Shown here piece after piece: positions 21,242-31,811 of a stretch of 64,000 nt of DNA. The notes beneath the pieces were generated by a model. The model ran no database searches. It saw nothing but the letters and a program-made list of their open reading frames with translations, and was not told the DNA's origin. The translations under genes and the position numbers were made by a program. The stretch lies in NCBI GenBank assembly GCA_036245525.1, contig BTPG01000004.1, positions 17,228,131 to 17,292,130 of the forward strand, written 5' to 3'. Every line of letters begins with the position of its first letter. Positions within the stretch are counted from its first letter, which is position 1. The DNA is from Semisulcospira habei. Taxonomy: Eukaryota; Mollusca; Gastropoda; Semisulcospiridae.

Positions 21242-22540
21242 TATCTATCTATCTACCTACCTACCTACCTACCTACCTACCTATCTATCTATCTATATCC
21301 CGTAGTCTTGCCGACCGTTGGGGTACCACTGATGACTTGGCAACCAGCTCCCTATATTCCTCTCTGTTCTCTGCCATTCTTAGCGTATCACCCCCACCCA
21401 CCCTGTCCACTCTGAGATATTGTCCTCCCATCTTTTCCTCTGTCTTCCTCTCCTTCGTCCTCCTTGCACAGTGCCTTGCAGGATTGTTTTGGCAAGCCCT
21501 GCTGAACGCGTGACATGCCCATACCACTTCAGTTTGCGTTTTTTCACAATGGCTAATAGGTCTTGCCGATGGCTTGCCTGATTCTGCTTCCCACTTCCTC
21601 GTTCGTGATGTGATCTCTGTATGAAATGCCATGCAGCCTTCGAAAACATCTCATTTCAGTGGCTTTTTTCCTCCTTGCAAGGTCTGCTGTGAGGGTCCAT
21701 GACTCGCAGGCATACAAGAACACTGAGATGACTAAGGAGCGCATCAGTCTGATCTTAGAGCAGAGCCTGATGTTTCTGTCCTTCAATATGGTCTTCAATC
21801 TTGTCAGTGCTGCTGTTGTCTGCGCAATCCTGGACATTATTTCTGGTTTTGATTCCTCATCTGTCGCAATGGCTTCTAAGTATTTGAATTTATTAACTGT
21901 TTCTAGTTTTTGGCTTTCAATCATGACCTCAGTGCCAATGCCACTGGTGTTATTTGTCATCAGTTTGGTCTTCTCTGCACTGATTTCCATCCAGTACGCA
22001 ATGGCTGTACTGTCCAGCTTTTCCACCAGCTGAGCTAGCTCCTTTTCTGTTCCTGCAAAGCCATCAATGTCGTCTGCAAAGCGCAAGTTCGTGATTGTTC
22101 TGCCTCCAATACTGACAGTTCCTTCATGATCTTTCAGAGCGTCTGTCATGATTCTTTCCAGGACGATGTTGAAAAGAGTAGGTGCGAGCAAGCAGCCTTG
22201 TCTGACTCCGACTGTAGTCCTAAACCAGTTTCCTATTTTGCCGTTGAAGCAGACTGCGCTAGTGGCCTTGTTGTAAAGATTTGATATGACTTCGATCAGG
22301 TTGGCATTTATGTTGTATAGCTTCATGGTGGACCAAAGGGCTGCATGGAACACCCTGTCAAACGCTTTCTTAAAATCCCCAAAGATATGATAGAGGTCTT
22401 GCTGGTGATGGAGGTACCTCTCACATAGAACTCTCAGGTTGAAGATCTGCTCAGTTGTGCTGCGCCCTGGTCTGAAGCCTGCCCGTTCCTCAGCTATGAT
22501 TTCCTCTGCCTGTGGCTTCAGCCTGTTCAGTAGGATCTTT

Positions 22541-23333
22541 CTCACAAACCAGATAAGTGAGGCTAGCGCTGGCAGAATTGTATACAAACCAAGGGGAATC
22601 ACAGCGCTGGACAGACAAACAGTTAGATCCCCTGCCCCCGCCTATCAGGCACCCAATCGCCAGCCCACAGAGAAATACGCAGGTATAGAACAAGACGATC
22701 ATTTCCATCCTCAAAAAGAATGGATCAGGTCTCTTATATAACCCATGTCTTTCTCCGGAACTTAGGAAGTAGGCAGGAGAAACATACATACACAAACATG
22801 AAGGTGCGCTACTATATGTGGTCGGGTAAATACCCTGATTTCCCACAGTAGATGCACAGAACATTACACAACAATGTAACGATACAAATTTGCCTCGAGT
22901 TATAGATACTCACAAACCAGATAGGTGAGGCTAGCGCTGGCAGAATTGTATACAAACCAAGGGGAATCACAGCGCTGGACAGACAAACAGTTAGATCCTC
23001 TGCCCCCGCCTATCAGGCACCCAATCGCCAGCCCACAGAGAAATACGCAGGTATAGAACAAGACGATCATTTCCATCCTCAAAAAGAATGGATCAGGTCT
23101 CTTATATAACCCATGTCTTTCTCCGGAACTTAGGAAGTAGGCAGGAGAAACATACATGAAGGTGCGCTACTATATGTGGTCGGGTAAATACCCTGATTTC
23201 CCACAGTAGATGCACAGAACATTACACAACAATGTAACGATACAAATTTGCCTCGAGTTATAGATACTCACAAACCAGATAGGTGAGGCTAGCGATGGCA
23301 GAATTGTATACAAACCAAGGGGAATATATATAT
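22541..23333 (+). mobile_element. 793-bp insertion made of 2.2 tandem copies of a 358-368-bp unit
   Basis: Unit starts (CTCACAAACCAGATA) lie at 22541, 22909 and 23267. The third copy stops after about 57 bp and is followed by a short AT tail. The insertion splits the RT frame of the LINE and is flanked by a 12-bp duplication, AGTAGGATCTTT (22529-22540 and 23334-23345). Copy 2 lacks 10 bp (TACACAAACA region) present in copy 1; otherwise the copies are nearly identical. A tandem multimer inserted as one piece with a target duplication and a 3' AT tail suggests retrotransposition of a tandem or circular RNA. I looked for a hammerhead core (CTGANGA ... GAAA) on both strands and did not see one. 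Family unknown. Confidence 0.8.
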
Positions 23334-23814
23334 AGTAGGATCTTTAACATGACTTTGCTTGGGTGGCATATAAGACAGATCGTGCGATAATTCTGGCATT
23401 GGTGTAAGTTGCCTTTTTGTGGGAGAGTTATTATAAGTGATTGGGTCCATGGTGTGGGCCAATCCCCTGACTGCCAGATCTTATTGCAGAGTGTTAGTAA
23501 GGCGCTTATCATGTCTTCTCCCCCTTCTTGGACTAGTTCTGCGGGATGTTGTCTGCTCCTGCTGCCTTCCCTTTTTTCAGCGACTTCACTGCAGCCTCTA
23601 CCTCTTCTCGGAGGATGGCATACTTGCCATTGTTGGTCACGGGTGGGTTGACAAGTATGTCTGGGTCCCCTGTAGCTCGGTGGTTGTACAAATCTGAGCA
23701 GTACTCTGTCCATCTCTTCAGTATGTCTTGGTCTTCCGTAAGACAGTTCCCTTCACTATCTTGAATGATCGAGGAGCGTCCTTGTTTTATACTGGTCAGG
23801 TCTTTCACCAGCTG

Positions 23815-23816
<2 letters not shown>

Positions 23817-23866
<50 letters not shown>
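23817..23866. repeat. Poly(T) run of about 50 inside the LINE
   Basis: On the LINE strand it is a poly(A) run following AACAACAGC... (NNSK codons). It expands a short A run in the linker between endonuclease and RT and encodes a lysine string. Confidence 0.95.
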
Positions 23867-23869
<3 letters not shown>

Positions 23870-24370
23870 ATTATTTTTGTTTAGATTTTCTTCTACGTGT
23901 TTACACTGATCTTCAATCGACTTATTCTTTGCCTTTTTCATGTTTTTCTTGATATCCTGGTTAATTTCCCTAATTGTTTAGCTCCTTCTAGCTCTGATTT
24001 GTTTTTCTTTAATTCTCGACGTTTGTCACATAGAACAAAGATGTCAGCTGTAACCCAAGGTTTCTTTGCTTGTCGGTGTTTGCCAAGCATCTCACTGGCT
24101 GTTTGGGTTACAGCAGTGTTAAATGTGTCGATCAATGTGTCCACATCCGTGTCTTCAGCACCTAGAAGTAGCAGTGGCGCAAATTTTCCTCCTATCTTTG
24201 CCTGGAAGGCTTCCGCTACCTCTGGGTCTTTCAGTTTCTCGAGGTCAAACTTGATTCTGGTGGGACCCTGCTTGTTGACCTTCTTTAGGCGGAGTCGGAA
24301 GGTCATCATCACTAAGTCATGGTCGCTTCCAATGTCTGCTCCTTTAAAACTTCTTGTCTTGGCAATGCAA

Positions 24371-24480
24371 TGAAAGCGAATCTCATATCACGTTAAATAT
24401 AAAATTATGTAAAAGCAAAAAATACGTCATGACAAATGACGTTTGACAAACCAATGACGCGTGTGCACTGCGCGCGCCGC
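24371..24480. repeat. Remainder of the 367-bp duplication, copy 2
   Basis: It resumes with TGAAAGCGAATCTCATATC and the AATACGTCATGACAAATGAC block, matching 20870-20955. The match fades after about 24465 into CGCGCGCC-rich sequence. Confidence 0.75.
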
Positions 24481-24759
24481 TTCTAGAGTTCACTATGACG
24501 TATTGGCACATCTGCCAGGCTTTTTCAGAAGGAGATATTTCAACATCAGAATCAAGTCAAAGTAGAGACCCTTGACATCGAAGACAGCTCTCATATAGAA
24601 GGGACTTTGTGGGTTATGGTTCATCCCATCTTGTTTTTCTGCCCTTATGATCCGTAGAGAGTGACGCTGAAACCGAGGCAGCCTGTGCTGATCTTTGCAC
24701 TGACCAGAGTGTAGTTTAGTGGCAGAAGCTAAACCAACAAGCCTAGCATACACATTTCT

Positions 24760-24973
24760 TTAACCCTTTCTATTCGGATACACTACTGCTTGAAATTAAT
24801 TTGACTATGATAGTTCGAGGGTGGTGCCAAGAAGAGCTTGGCGCCACAGGCGCCAAGCTATTCTGGCACCACACTTGAACTAAAAAGGTTGATCCATCTC
24901 ATAAACTGTAATGTAGCCTTCACAGGACATTAAGCAGATTTAAACAAATCAGCGTCAAGATGTAATAGGTTAA
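24760..24973. mobile_element. Family A hairpin MITE, TTGACTATGATAG variant
   Basis: TTAACCCTTTCTATTCGGA to ATGTAATAGGTTAA. Arms around GGCGCC-ACA-GGCGCC. The outer right half (TGTAATGTAGCCTTCACAGG) groups it with 15560 and 56707. Confidence 0.78.
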
Positions 24974-25034
24974 CAGTCTCATTTTGAAGAAAATCACCCG
25001 TACTGTTTGCTGGAGTAATCCCCAGATAGACCAA

Positions 25035-25128
25035 CTAGGGATGTGCGGCGCAGGCACACGTACACTTGCTAAAAAACATTGTAAAGCACCTAGAGCTCCG
25101 TCAGGAGGTTAGGCGCTATATAAATACC

Positions 25129-25171
<43 letters not shown>
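25035..25171 (+). mobile_element. 3' tail of an L2/CR1-group LINE
   Basis: AAGCACCTAGAGCTCCGTCA, then GGCGCTATATAAATACCC and about 12 units of ATT. This is the standard 3' end of L2-like LINEs. No coding part is kept. A family A element was later inserted at its very end. Confidence 0.7.
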
Positions 25172-25175
<4 letters not shown>

Positions 25176-25383
25176 AATTCAGCCCTAAGGCCCTATTTGC
25201 CAAATTTTTTAGGTGTCATCTAATGACTATGCACCAGTTGCAGGAGATGGATCGACCATGATAATTCAAGGGCAGTGCCAGATTAGCTTGGCGCCGATAG
25301 GCGCCAAGCTAGTCTGGCACTACCGTTGAATTATAATGGTCGACCCATCTCCTGCTGTAGTGCCTCAGGGCTGAATAGGTTAA
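25170..25383. mobile_element. Family A hairpin MITE inserted in an ATT tail
   Basis: TTAACTAATTCAGCCCTAAG to GGGCTGAATAGGTTAA. The arms (25240-25357) are very good, around GGCGCC-GATA-GGCGCC. The left TTAA merges with the preceding ATT repeat, consistent with TTAA targeting. Confidence 0.82.
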
Positions 25384-25633
25384 AACATCCTATCTGAATA
25401 GATGTATATTAGTGGCGTGCTCCCCGAGAGTGTCTATCTAGGAAATAATCCCACAAATGGTACAGGGTTCAAAAAGAGTGTGAATGCACAACGCTGTCTA
25501 TTGTTACACGCGGATCATTCATAGCATAATATGTGTGCTGCTCTGCGATGCACACATGTATAATTCAGATACGTTCGACGACGCTTATGTCGAACCTGCT
25601 GGGGAATTTGTTTTTCTTTCGACTTATCCGTGG

Positions 25634-25662
25634 TTCGACTTATCCGTGACGGATAAGTCGAA
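25634..25662. repeat. Perfect 29-bp palindrome with GACTTATCCG arms
   Basis: TTCGACTTATCCG, TGA, then the exact complement. The half motif CGACTTATCCG also occurs at 25618-25630 and CTTATCCGTCAA near 25900. It may be the tip of another fold-back repeat. Confidence 0.6.
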
Positions 25663-25910
25663 TTTTTCACAGAGTTGTTCGACTTAAGCGTTGTTGTTGT
25701 TCTTTTTCTACGAACCAAAATTATGTTCATAACACACAAAATCTTTCTAGGATAAGAATAAGATATAACAAGAAAGAAAAAGCCATTATGGCTCACGTGT
25801 ATGACCTATTTACATATGTGTGACCTTTGTGACAATAAGTAAAAGGCTGGCTTATGCACTAGAAAAATCCATGTTTTCTGAAAATGTAAGTATTTTTTAC
25901 TTATCCGTCA

Positions 25911-25949
25911 ACCCCCCCCCCCCCCCCCACTCTCCCCCCCCCCCCCCCC
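25911..25949. repeat. Poly(C) tract
   Basis: Almost pure C with one ACTCT interruption, directly before the first unit of the 165-bp array. Length is likely unreliable. Confidence 0.95.
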
Positions 25950-27005
25950 GTGACCCTTGACCTTTGTGATGAGTCGACTAAATTAGGATGCATAGGAAGT
26001 TCTTATTATCAGCTACCTTTGTGCTAAATTTGATTGAAAAACTTGCAAAAATGTTGATAATACCTACACATTTATCAAAAATGTGCATTTTACACACAAT
26101 TGCCGACCTCTTGTGACCCTTGACTTTTCCGAGGGGTCATCCAAATTAGTATGCATAAATAGGTCTTACCATCAGGTATCACTGTACCAAATTTGGGTTT
26201 GAAGTTGTGAATAGTATTTGAGAACAAACATCTTTTGTCAAAATATGGCTATTTTGAAACTATTTCCTGAGTTCTTGTGACCCTTGACCTTTCAGAGGGA
26301 TCAACCAAATTAGTATGCACAGGAAGGTCTTCCCATCAGGTATCTCTGTAGCAAGTTTGGATTTGAAGTTGTGAATAGCATTTGAGAGGGGGAAAAAAAA
26401 CATCTTTTGTCAAAATATGGCTATTTTGGACCTATTTCCTGAGCTCTTGTGTCCTTTGACTTTCCGAGGGGTCATCCAAATTAGTATGCATAGATAGGCC
26501 TTACCATCAGGTATCTCTGTACCAAAGTTGGGTTTGAAGTTGTGAATAGTATTTGAGAAAAACATCTTTTGTCAAAATATGGCTATTTTATGCCTATTTC
26601 CTGAGCTCTTGTGACCCTTGACCTTTCCGAGGGATCAACCAAATTAGTTTGCATAGAAAGGTCTTACCATCAGGTATCTTTGTACCAAGTTTGGGTTTGA
26701 AGTTGTGAATAGTGTTTGAGAAAAAATTAATTATGTCAAAAAAATAGCTATTTTTGGCCTATTTCCTCATCCCATGTGACCTTCACCTTTGTGAGAGGTC
26801 ACTCAAATTGATATGTTTAGAAAGGTCTTGCCTCAAAGTATCCTTAGGCCAAGTTTGAAGACTGTGGCTTTAATAGATTCCGAGAAAATGCCAACGTTAA
26901 AGTTTACCACGGACGACGGACGACGGCGGACAGCGGACGGACGACAGACGACGGACGACGGACGGACGACCACTGGCCCCAGAACATAGACTCACTTTTG
27001 CTTCG
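25950..27005. repeat. Six-unit tandem array (about 165 bp) ending in GGACGAC repeats
   Basis: Units begin GTGACC(C)TTGACCTTTC at 25950, 26113, 26277, 26449, 26611 and 26776. Each contains AAATTAGTATGCA, AGGTCTTACCATCAGGTAT and AAATATGGCTATTTT. The first and last are the most diverged, as in old arrays. The array ends in about 60 bp of GGACGAC-type repeats (26908-26970), then TTTTGCTTCGCACGTGAGCC. The tail plus GTGAGC edge resembles a transposon end common in molluscs; I cannot name it. Confidence 0.8.
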
Positions 27006-27981
<976 letters not shown>

Positions 27982-28149
27982 TTTGTTTAATGACGAACAC
28001 GTTCGACGGGCCCGAAGTTCGAGGTGTTCAGCAATCGACAACGAACATGATCTGACGGCGCCTGTGTGAATATTTTGCTGACCATAAAAAAGACCATAAA
28101 TGTTTGAGTTCGACTTACCCGAGTTTGGAAACACATTCCACTCAACGGA

Positions 28150-28240
28150 GCCGTAAAAAGTAGAGTTGCACGGTATTACCGGTATGGCACTGCACAGGTA
28201 CGCTATACCGGTACGGGTGATGTGTACCGGTACAATAGCC
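28150..28240. repeat. Cluster of TACCGG/CCGGTA motifs
   Basis: GGTATTACCGGTATGGCAC, GCTATACCGGTACGGG and TGTACCGGTACA lie within 90 bp. Short palindromes of this type may be the remains of a fold-back element. Confidence 0.4.
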
Positions 28241-28431
28241 TATTAATAGCAATGAACTAAAAAAAAGTGACTGATCGTGAGGGCCGGAGGTAACTAAGTT
28301 GTGCTGTTTCCTAAACTGGGCTTTTGTTCACCTTAGTAAATCACGTTTCTACGTTATTTGATACGTATAAATCGCGGTAAACAGATCAAAAGCTTAGTTC
28401 ATTTTTGACAACTGACCGGCATGACATAGTG

Positions 28432-28435
<4 letters not shown>

Positions 28436-28473
<38 letters not shown>

Positions 28474-28549
28474 TGCGTGTGTGTGTTCGCCGTGTGTGCG
28501 TGCGTGCGTGCGTGCGCGCGCGCGTGTGTGTTTGTTTGTTTGTGTGTGG

Positions 28550-28585
<36 letters not shown>

Positions 28586-28691
28586 AGGTCTGTAAAATCC
28601 AAAAGGGGGGAGGGCGGCGAGGGAGGGGGCGGGGGGGGGGGGGGGGGCGGGGGGGGGGTCGAATTTGGGCTGCCCCTCCCCCCCCCCCCCC
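28436..28691. repeat. GT microsatellite followed by opposed G and C runs
   Basis: GT-rich from 28436 to 28582, then a G-rich stretch 28606-28658 and a C-rich stretch 28672-28691. The G and C runs could form a GC hairpin or a quadruplex. Confidence 0.93.
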
Positions 28692-28970
28692 CGTCCAGAC
28701 CTCCCTTGGATCCGCCCATGAATATAGTGAATATTGTGAGCCTGCCCACAAAACTAGGAACGCCAACTACAGTCAAGAGCTTGGCTGTTCAATTATGGGT
28801 GCACAAAGCATTTACATAAGGATGACACTACCTAAGAAAAATGTCCTTAGGGCCCCTGCATACATTATTTTGCTCTTACTGTTAATGACCGTAAAAGATT
28901 TGAAGAACAAATGTTATGGCATGAGGCTGCATTTTGTGTGACGATGTGTAATCAAAACAAAAATACGAAT
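28692..28970 (+). repeat. Dispersed repeat L, second copy
   Basis: Inverted counterpart of 16700-17015: GAATATAGTGAATATTGTGA, CTGCCCACAAAACTAGGA, GCTTGGCTGTTCAATTA and GTTATGGCATGAGGCT in that order. The two copies are about 12 kb apart. Confidence 0.6.
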
Positions 28971-28981
28971 GCATACATACG

Positions 28982-29074
28982 TACTTTAGCTGCGAAAGTG
29001 TCGTATAGCGTTACCGGCGGCAACTTTATACCCACACTTCTGCAGCTATTGATGCTGGGCGCCTTAAATGAGTT
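28982..29074. mobile_element. Family I fold-back element, decayed
   Basis: It shares AAGTGTCGTATAGCGTTACC and the closing GCGCCTTAAATGAGTTGA with 8931-9037. The left end has lost TTAA. Confidence 0.55.
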
Positions 29075-29187
29075 GAAATGCCAGAACATAGCTAGAACAT
29101 GGAGCAAAACTGGCAAAGGTCAAAATTCCGAAATTCCACTAAAGACCACATAATAAATTTAGGAGATTGTTTGAGATTGCGCTTCTC

Positions 29188-29242
29188 AGTGCGCAAAGGC
29201 CATCGGACAGGCGTCGGCCTGATGGCCTTTTGTGCATTGGGT
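29188..29242. mobile_element. Family D palindrome, short
   Basis: GTGCGCAAAGGCCATCGGAC, AGGC, then GTCGGCCTGATGGCC and TTTTGTGCATTGGG. A few arm mismatches. Confidence 0.65.
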
Positions 29243-29246
29243 TGGA

Positions 29247-29345
29247 GTTGAATCAATGAATCAATGAATCAATGAATCTTTATTTTACAACGGTGAAGAT
29301 ATTAACACAGTCAGTGACTACTGTCGTACCTGCCGTTGTGTAAAC
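29247..29345. repeat. Retroelement 3'-end-like block
   Basis: (AATCAATG)n, then CTTTATTTTACAACGGTGAA. A similar block lies at 52940-53000 (GTGAATCAATGACACTTTAT, then GACAACGGTAAAGGTAT). It could be the reverse-oriented 3' end of a retroelement (AATAAAG on the minus strand). Confidence 0.4.
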
Positions 29346-29459
29346 GGACCAAGAGTGTAAGACGGACACATTTTGTAACGAAATATAAATGTAAACTGAC
29401 CTGAATCTTTCAACGCACTGTGTAACTCGGGCACGGAGTACTGCTTCAGTTATCTGTTT

Positions 29460-29549
29460 TAGAAATGCAACATTTTTTAAATCGTCAGAAACATTTTAGT
29501 GTATCCGATGATTCCAAAAATGTCGCGTTTCTTTTGCTCCTCAGTTTAT
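29460..29549. mobile_element. Family F palindromic element
   Basis: AGAAATGCAACATTTTTTAA, a loop with CATTTTAGTGTATCCGATG, then TCGCGTTTCTTTTGCTCCTC. The outer left arm is lost. The loop matches 8503. Confidence 0.65.
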
Positions 29550-29846
29550 AATACCACAGATCTTGTCAGGTCGCTAGCAGCTGTCAGACTGAATCAGAGA
29601 CAATAAAACGGGTGTCTTCATTACCATCTATAACTCACTCTTTAGCTCCCAGAACTAAATTAGTTACATGATTTAGAATGGAAGTCATTTAGTTCTTAGA
29701 GTTAATAGGGTTAAAGGACTTCTTCCCTATTGTCCCTTCAACTGCCACTTAGTGCACGCAGATTGGCACGTGTTTCTGCAATCTTCGTTGTTTTATTCAA
29801 CGGCCAAGAAACGGCCCAAGGAACATGGATTCATAGTCAGTGGCAC

Positions 29847-29912
29847 AAGCAAAAGACATACATCCTCATGAGCCCCCGCAACTGCGGGGGCTCCACGAGA
29901 ATGTATGTTTCC
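29847..29912. mobile_element. Family B central hairpin
   Basis: AAGCAAAAGACATACATCCT to GAATGTATGTTTCCT around CCCCCGCA-ACTGCGGGGG. Outer TTAA ends are not recognisable. The nearby left spacer (CAAGGAACATGGATTCATAG) matches full-length B copies. Confidence 0.65.
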
Positions 29913-30080
29913 TACGGCGATATCATGTTCATCTGTCTATCGTTAATAGTGTCGTGCCCAAGCGCCCAGTGTGATACACAAGGAAAGAAAAAGTTCCTTG
30001 TCTCTCTTTCGGCCCGGTGGGCAAATCCAGCAGTAATATAGGTCTCTTCTAGTATTTCTCTCTCACACTCTTCACGTACC

Positions 30081-30192
30081 CCACTACTGAGCAAAACGCC
30101 TTCGTGCCTACGTCGGCCGCACTGTGCCCACGCACAGTGGTGAACGGGCCCAATGCGGCCGTCGTGGGCCCGAGAACCATTGCATACTGGGT
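30081..30192. mobile_element. Family D palindrome, long decayed form
   Basis: TGAGCAAAACGCCTTCG on the left and CATACTGGGTA on the right, with an inner GTGCCCACGCACAGTG turn and GGGCCCAATGCGGCCGTCGT. It resembles the long D copies at 54735 and 60071. Confidence 0.6.
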
Positions 30193-30468
30193 AACGCCGG
30201 AGTCCTGTAGCCAGTTCCTTCTGCCTACGTAAGGTATAGGTTTTGTAGCGGCAAGGAGTCATGCGCATTGCTGGTACGGGACGACATTGATATGCTTACA
30301 CGCTGTCCTCAGACGGAGCAAATCATGGAAGTTGAACACTTTCACTGTCGACGGCTATATAGTATGTCTCCGCCCGGACTGAAGTGACGTGACAAATGAC
30401 AAATCATACACGCAGACGACACTAACTGTAATGAGTAATGATATGATATGATATGATATGAGTGAGCC

Positions 30469-30520
30469 AGCAAGAGGCATAGACCCGCATGAGCCCCCTT
30501 ATTTGCGGGGACTCTATACC
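30469..30520. repeat. Family B hairpin, right arm broken
   Basis: The left arm GCAAGAGGCATAGACCC is intact. The right arm has only GCGGGGACTCTAT, then the sequence changes. Confidence 0.55.
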
Positions 30521-30564
30521 AAATGCGTTGCGGTGTTGTTTTAAGTGCTCCGACAGTCAATAGA

Positions 30565-30656
30565 TTAACCCTTTGTGTGTCGGTAGCGGTTTTAGTCGCG
30601 ATGATTCCTGAAGGAATCATCGCGACTAAAGCCGCAACCGACACTAAAAGGGTTAA
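30565..30656. mobile_element. Family E hairpin MITE (TTAA-flanked, CCCTTTG ends)
   Basis: A 92-bp element: TTAACCCTTTGTGTGTCGG at the left, the mirror ACACTAAAAGGGTTAA at the right. Arms TAGCGGTTTTAGTCGCGATG fold back on themselves through TTCCTGAAGGAA. The CCC(T)TT end next to TTAA is the textbook shape of a piggyBac-type terminus. Other copies: 46916, 55507; half copies 31225, 60898. Confidence 0.82.
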
Positions 30657-30889
30657 GCCTGCGAACGATAACAACAAGTAACAGGATACCAAACAATTCG
30701 GATGAGGTCATCATCTCGGCTTCGGACATTGTTTTCCCTCTTGGCTGAGCCAAGGCAGTTTCAATAGGTCATAAAAATACTAAACGTTTTGTTTTTTCTC
30801 GGGTCGTTTTCCACCACGGTGGTGATTTAAAAGGCATGGTACCGACGATGAATTAAGATTGGATTCAGTCAGGCAATAACATCTCTTAA

Positions 30890-30955
30890 GTTGATGGTTT
30901 GTTCGGGGTTAAAAGTTCAAGGCATTGGACTGACGGGCTGGTTATAATTTGTGAT
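30890..30955 (-). repeat. SINE tail fragment
   Basis: GTTTGTTCGGGGTTAAAAG resembles the 3' end of the SINE at 48705 read in reverse, followed by GACTGACGGGCTGGTTAT. Weak. Confidence 0.4.
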
Positions 30956-31224
30956 TATTTTATATGAAAGAAAACGTTATCGTTTTTATCGCTTTCATTC
31001 TTGAAAAGTCTACTTTTGCCTTACATTGGGAGGTCAAAGCTACGGGGTCAACTGATATCGCAATGGTCGAGTCCGATATCTCTGTAAACAGCACTGCTTG
31101 TTAGTCAGTCATACGCCGACATTTCTCTAAAAATGAAATGAGCTATATACGTGTTAGAATCTGTATTTTTACGAGTCGTCGCTGTCATCTTTTCAATAAG
31201 GTTGTACTAGAATCTTCGATACAA

Positions 31225-31251
31225 TAAAGCTACCGACAGCCAAAGGGTTAA
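31225..31251. repeat. Family E, right end only
   Basis: AAGCTACCGACAGCCAAAGG and GTTAA. Only the terminal arm remains. Confidence 0.5.
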
Positions 31252-31374
31252 TGACAACGCCATTGTGTCATTATGCTTTGACGTAGGGCCTACGTGCGAG
31301 ATTCCCATTAAAAAGCCTTAGTCGTATTTTGCTTGATCATAATCCCACAGCGCAGATACGCCTGAATGTATTCA

Positions 31375-31440
31375 GCAAGAGGCATAGATCCTCATGAGCC
31401 CCCGCGTCCGCGGGGGCTCATGAGGATCTATGCCTCTTGC
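31375..31440. mobile_element. Perfect 66-bp family B hairpin
   Basis: 32-bp arms without a single mismatch around a 2-bp turn (TC). The arms start GCAAGAGGCATAGATCCTC. Outer TTAA ends are missing, so the core stands alone. The absence of any arm mismatch suggests recent origin, gene conversion between arms, or selection on pairing. Confidence 0.85.
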
Positions 31441-31649
31441 ATTTGTGTGTTGCCGGTTCCCTGTGTTTCTTTGGCAGGGGCGAGGATAATCCTGGCATTC
31501 ACTTCCGGCTTATTACCTCTCCTCTCTCTCCCAGTGGGTCGCCATTTTAGTCTCTCGCGGCAACTCTCGGCTTCGAAGTAAAGCGAGAACTAGCTCGGGT
31601 ATGATATCGGCTTTTTAGTCCTCGACGGCCTTGTGCCAACCCTTCAGTC

Positions 31650-31716
31650 TGCAAGAGATACAAATTCTCATGAGCGCCTGCAGCCGTAAGGACTCAACAG
31701 AATGTGTGCTTTTCTG
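31650..31716. repeat. Family B hairpin, decayed
   Basis: GCAAGAGATACAAATTCTC and AGAATGTGTGCTTTTCTGG pair poorly around CGCCTGCAGCCG. Confidence 0.5.
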
Positions 31717-31811
31717 GTAGTTGTAAATCAACGCCATCAAGAAATCGTGACAAAGTGATAGAAGCCATAGGTTCTGTTCCACGGTTAATGAGAGATGAAA
31801 TGTGACATCCG

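Larger units (their letters stand above)
21242..24370 (-). mobile_element. Non-LTR retrotransposon, 5'-truncated, interrupted (RTE-like)
   Basis: Minus-strand pieces in order: endonuclease-RT linker (24312-23938; KKPWVTADIFVLCDKRRELK), then EENLNKNNSK (about 23875), KDLTSIKQGRSS to AGADNIPQN (23808-23533), and the RT. The RT runs about 23450-23338, and after the inserted element 22540-21380. RT motifs seen: AGFRPGRST, DFKKAFDRV, GVRQGCLLAP and FADDIDG (the catalytic DD). The C-terminus reads KWYGHVTRSAG and GRRRGRQRKRWEDN. The 3' tail is a GATA/GGTA tandem run (21242-21297), as in RTE-type elements. A 14-bp target duplication, TGAAAGCGAATCTC, flanks it (21228-21241 and 24371-24384). The endonuclease domain is missing. 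Several frameshifts show it is dead. Confidence 0.88.

Noticed and set aside
22541..23333. Retrozyme with a hammerhead ribozyme
   Set aside because: Tandem form and target duplication fit, but the CTGANGA and GAAA core was not found on either strand.
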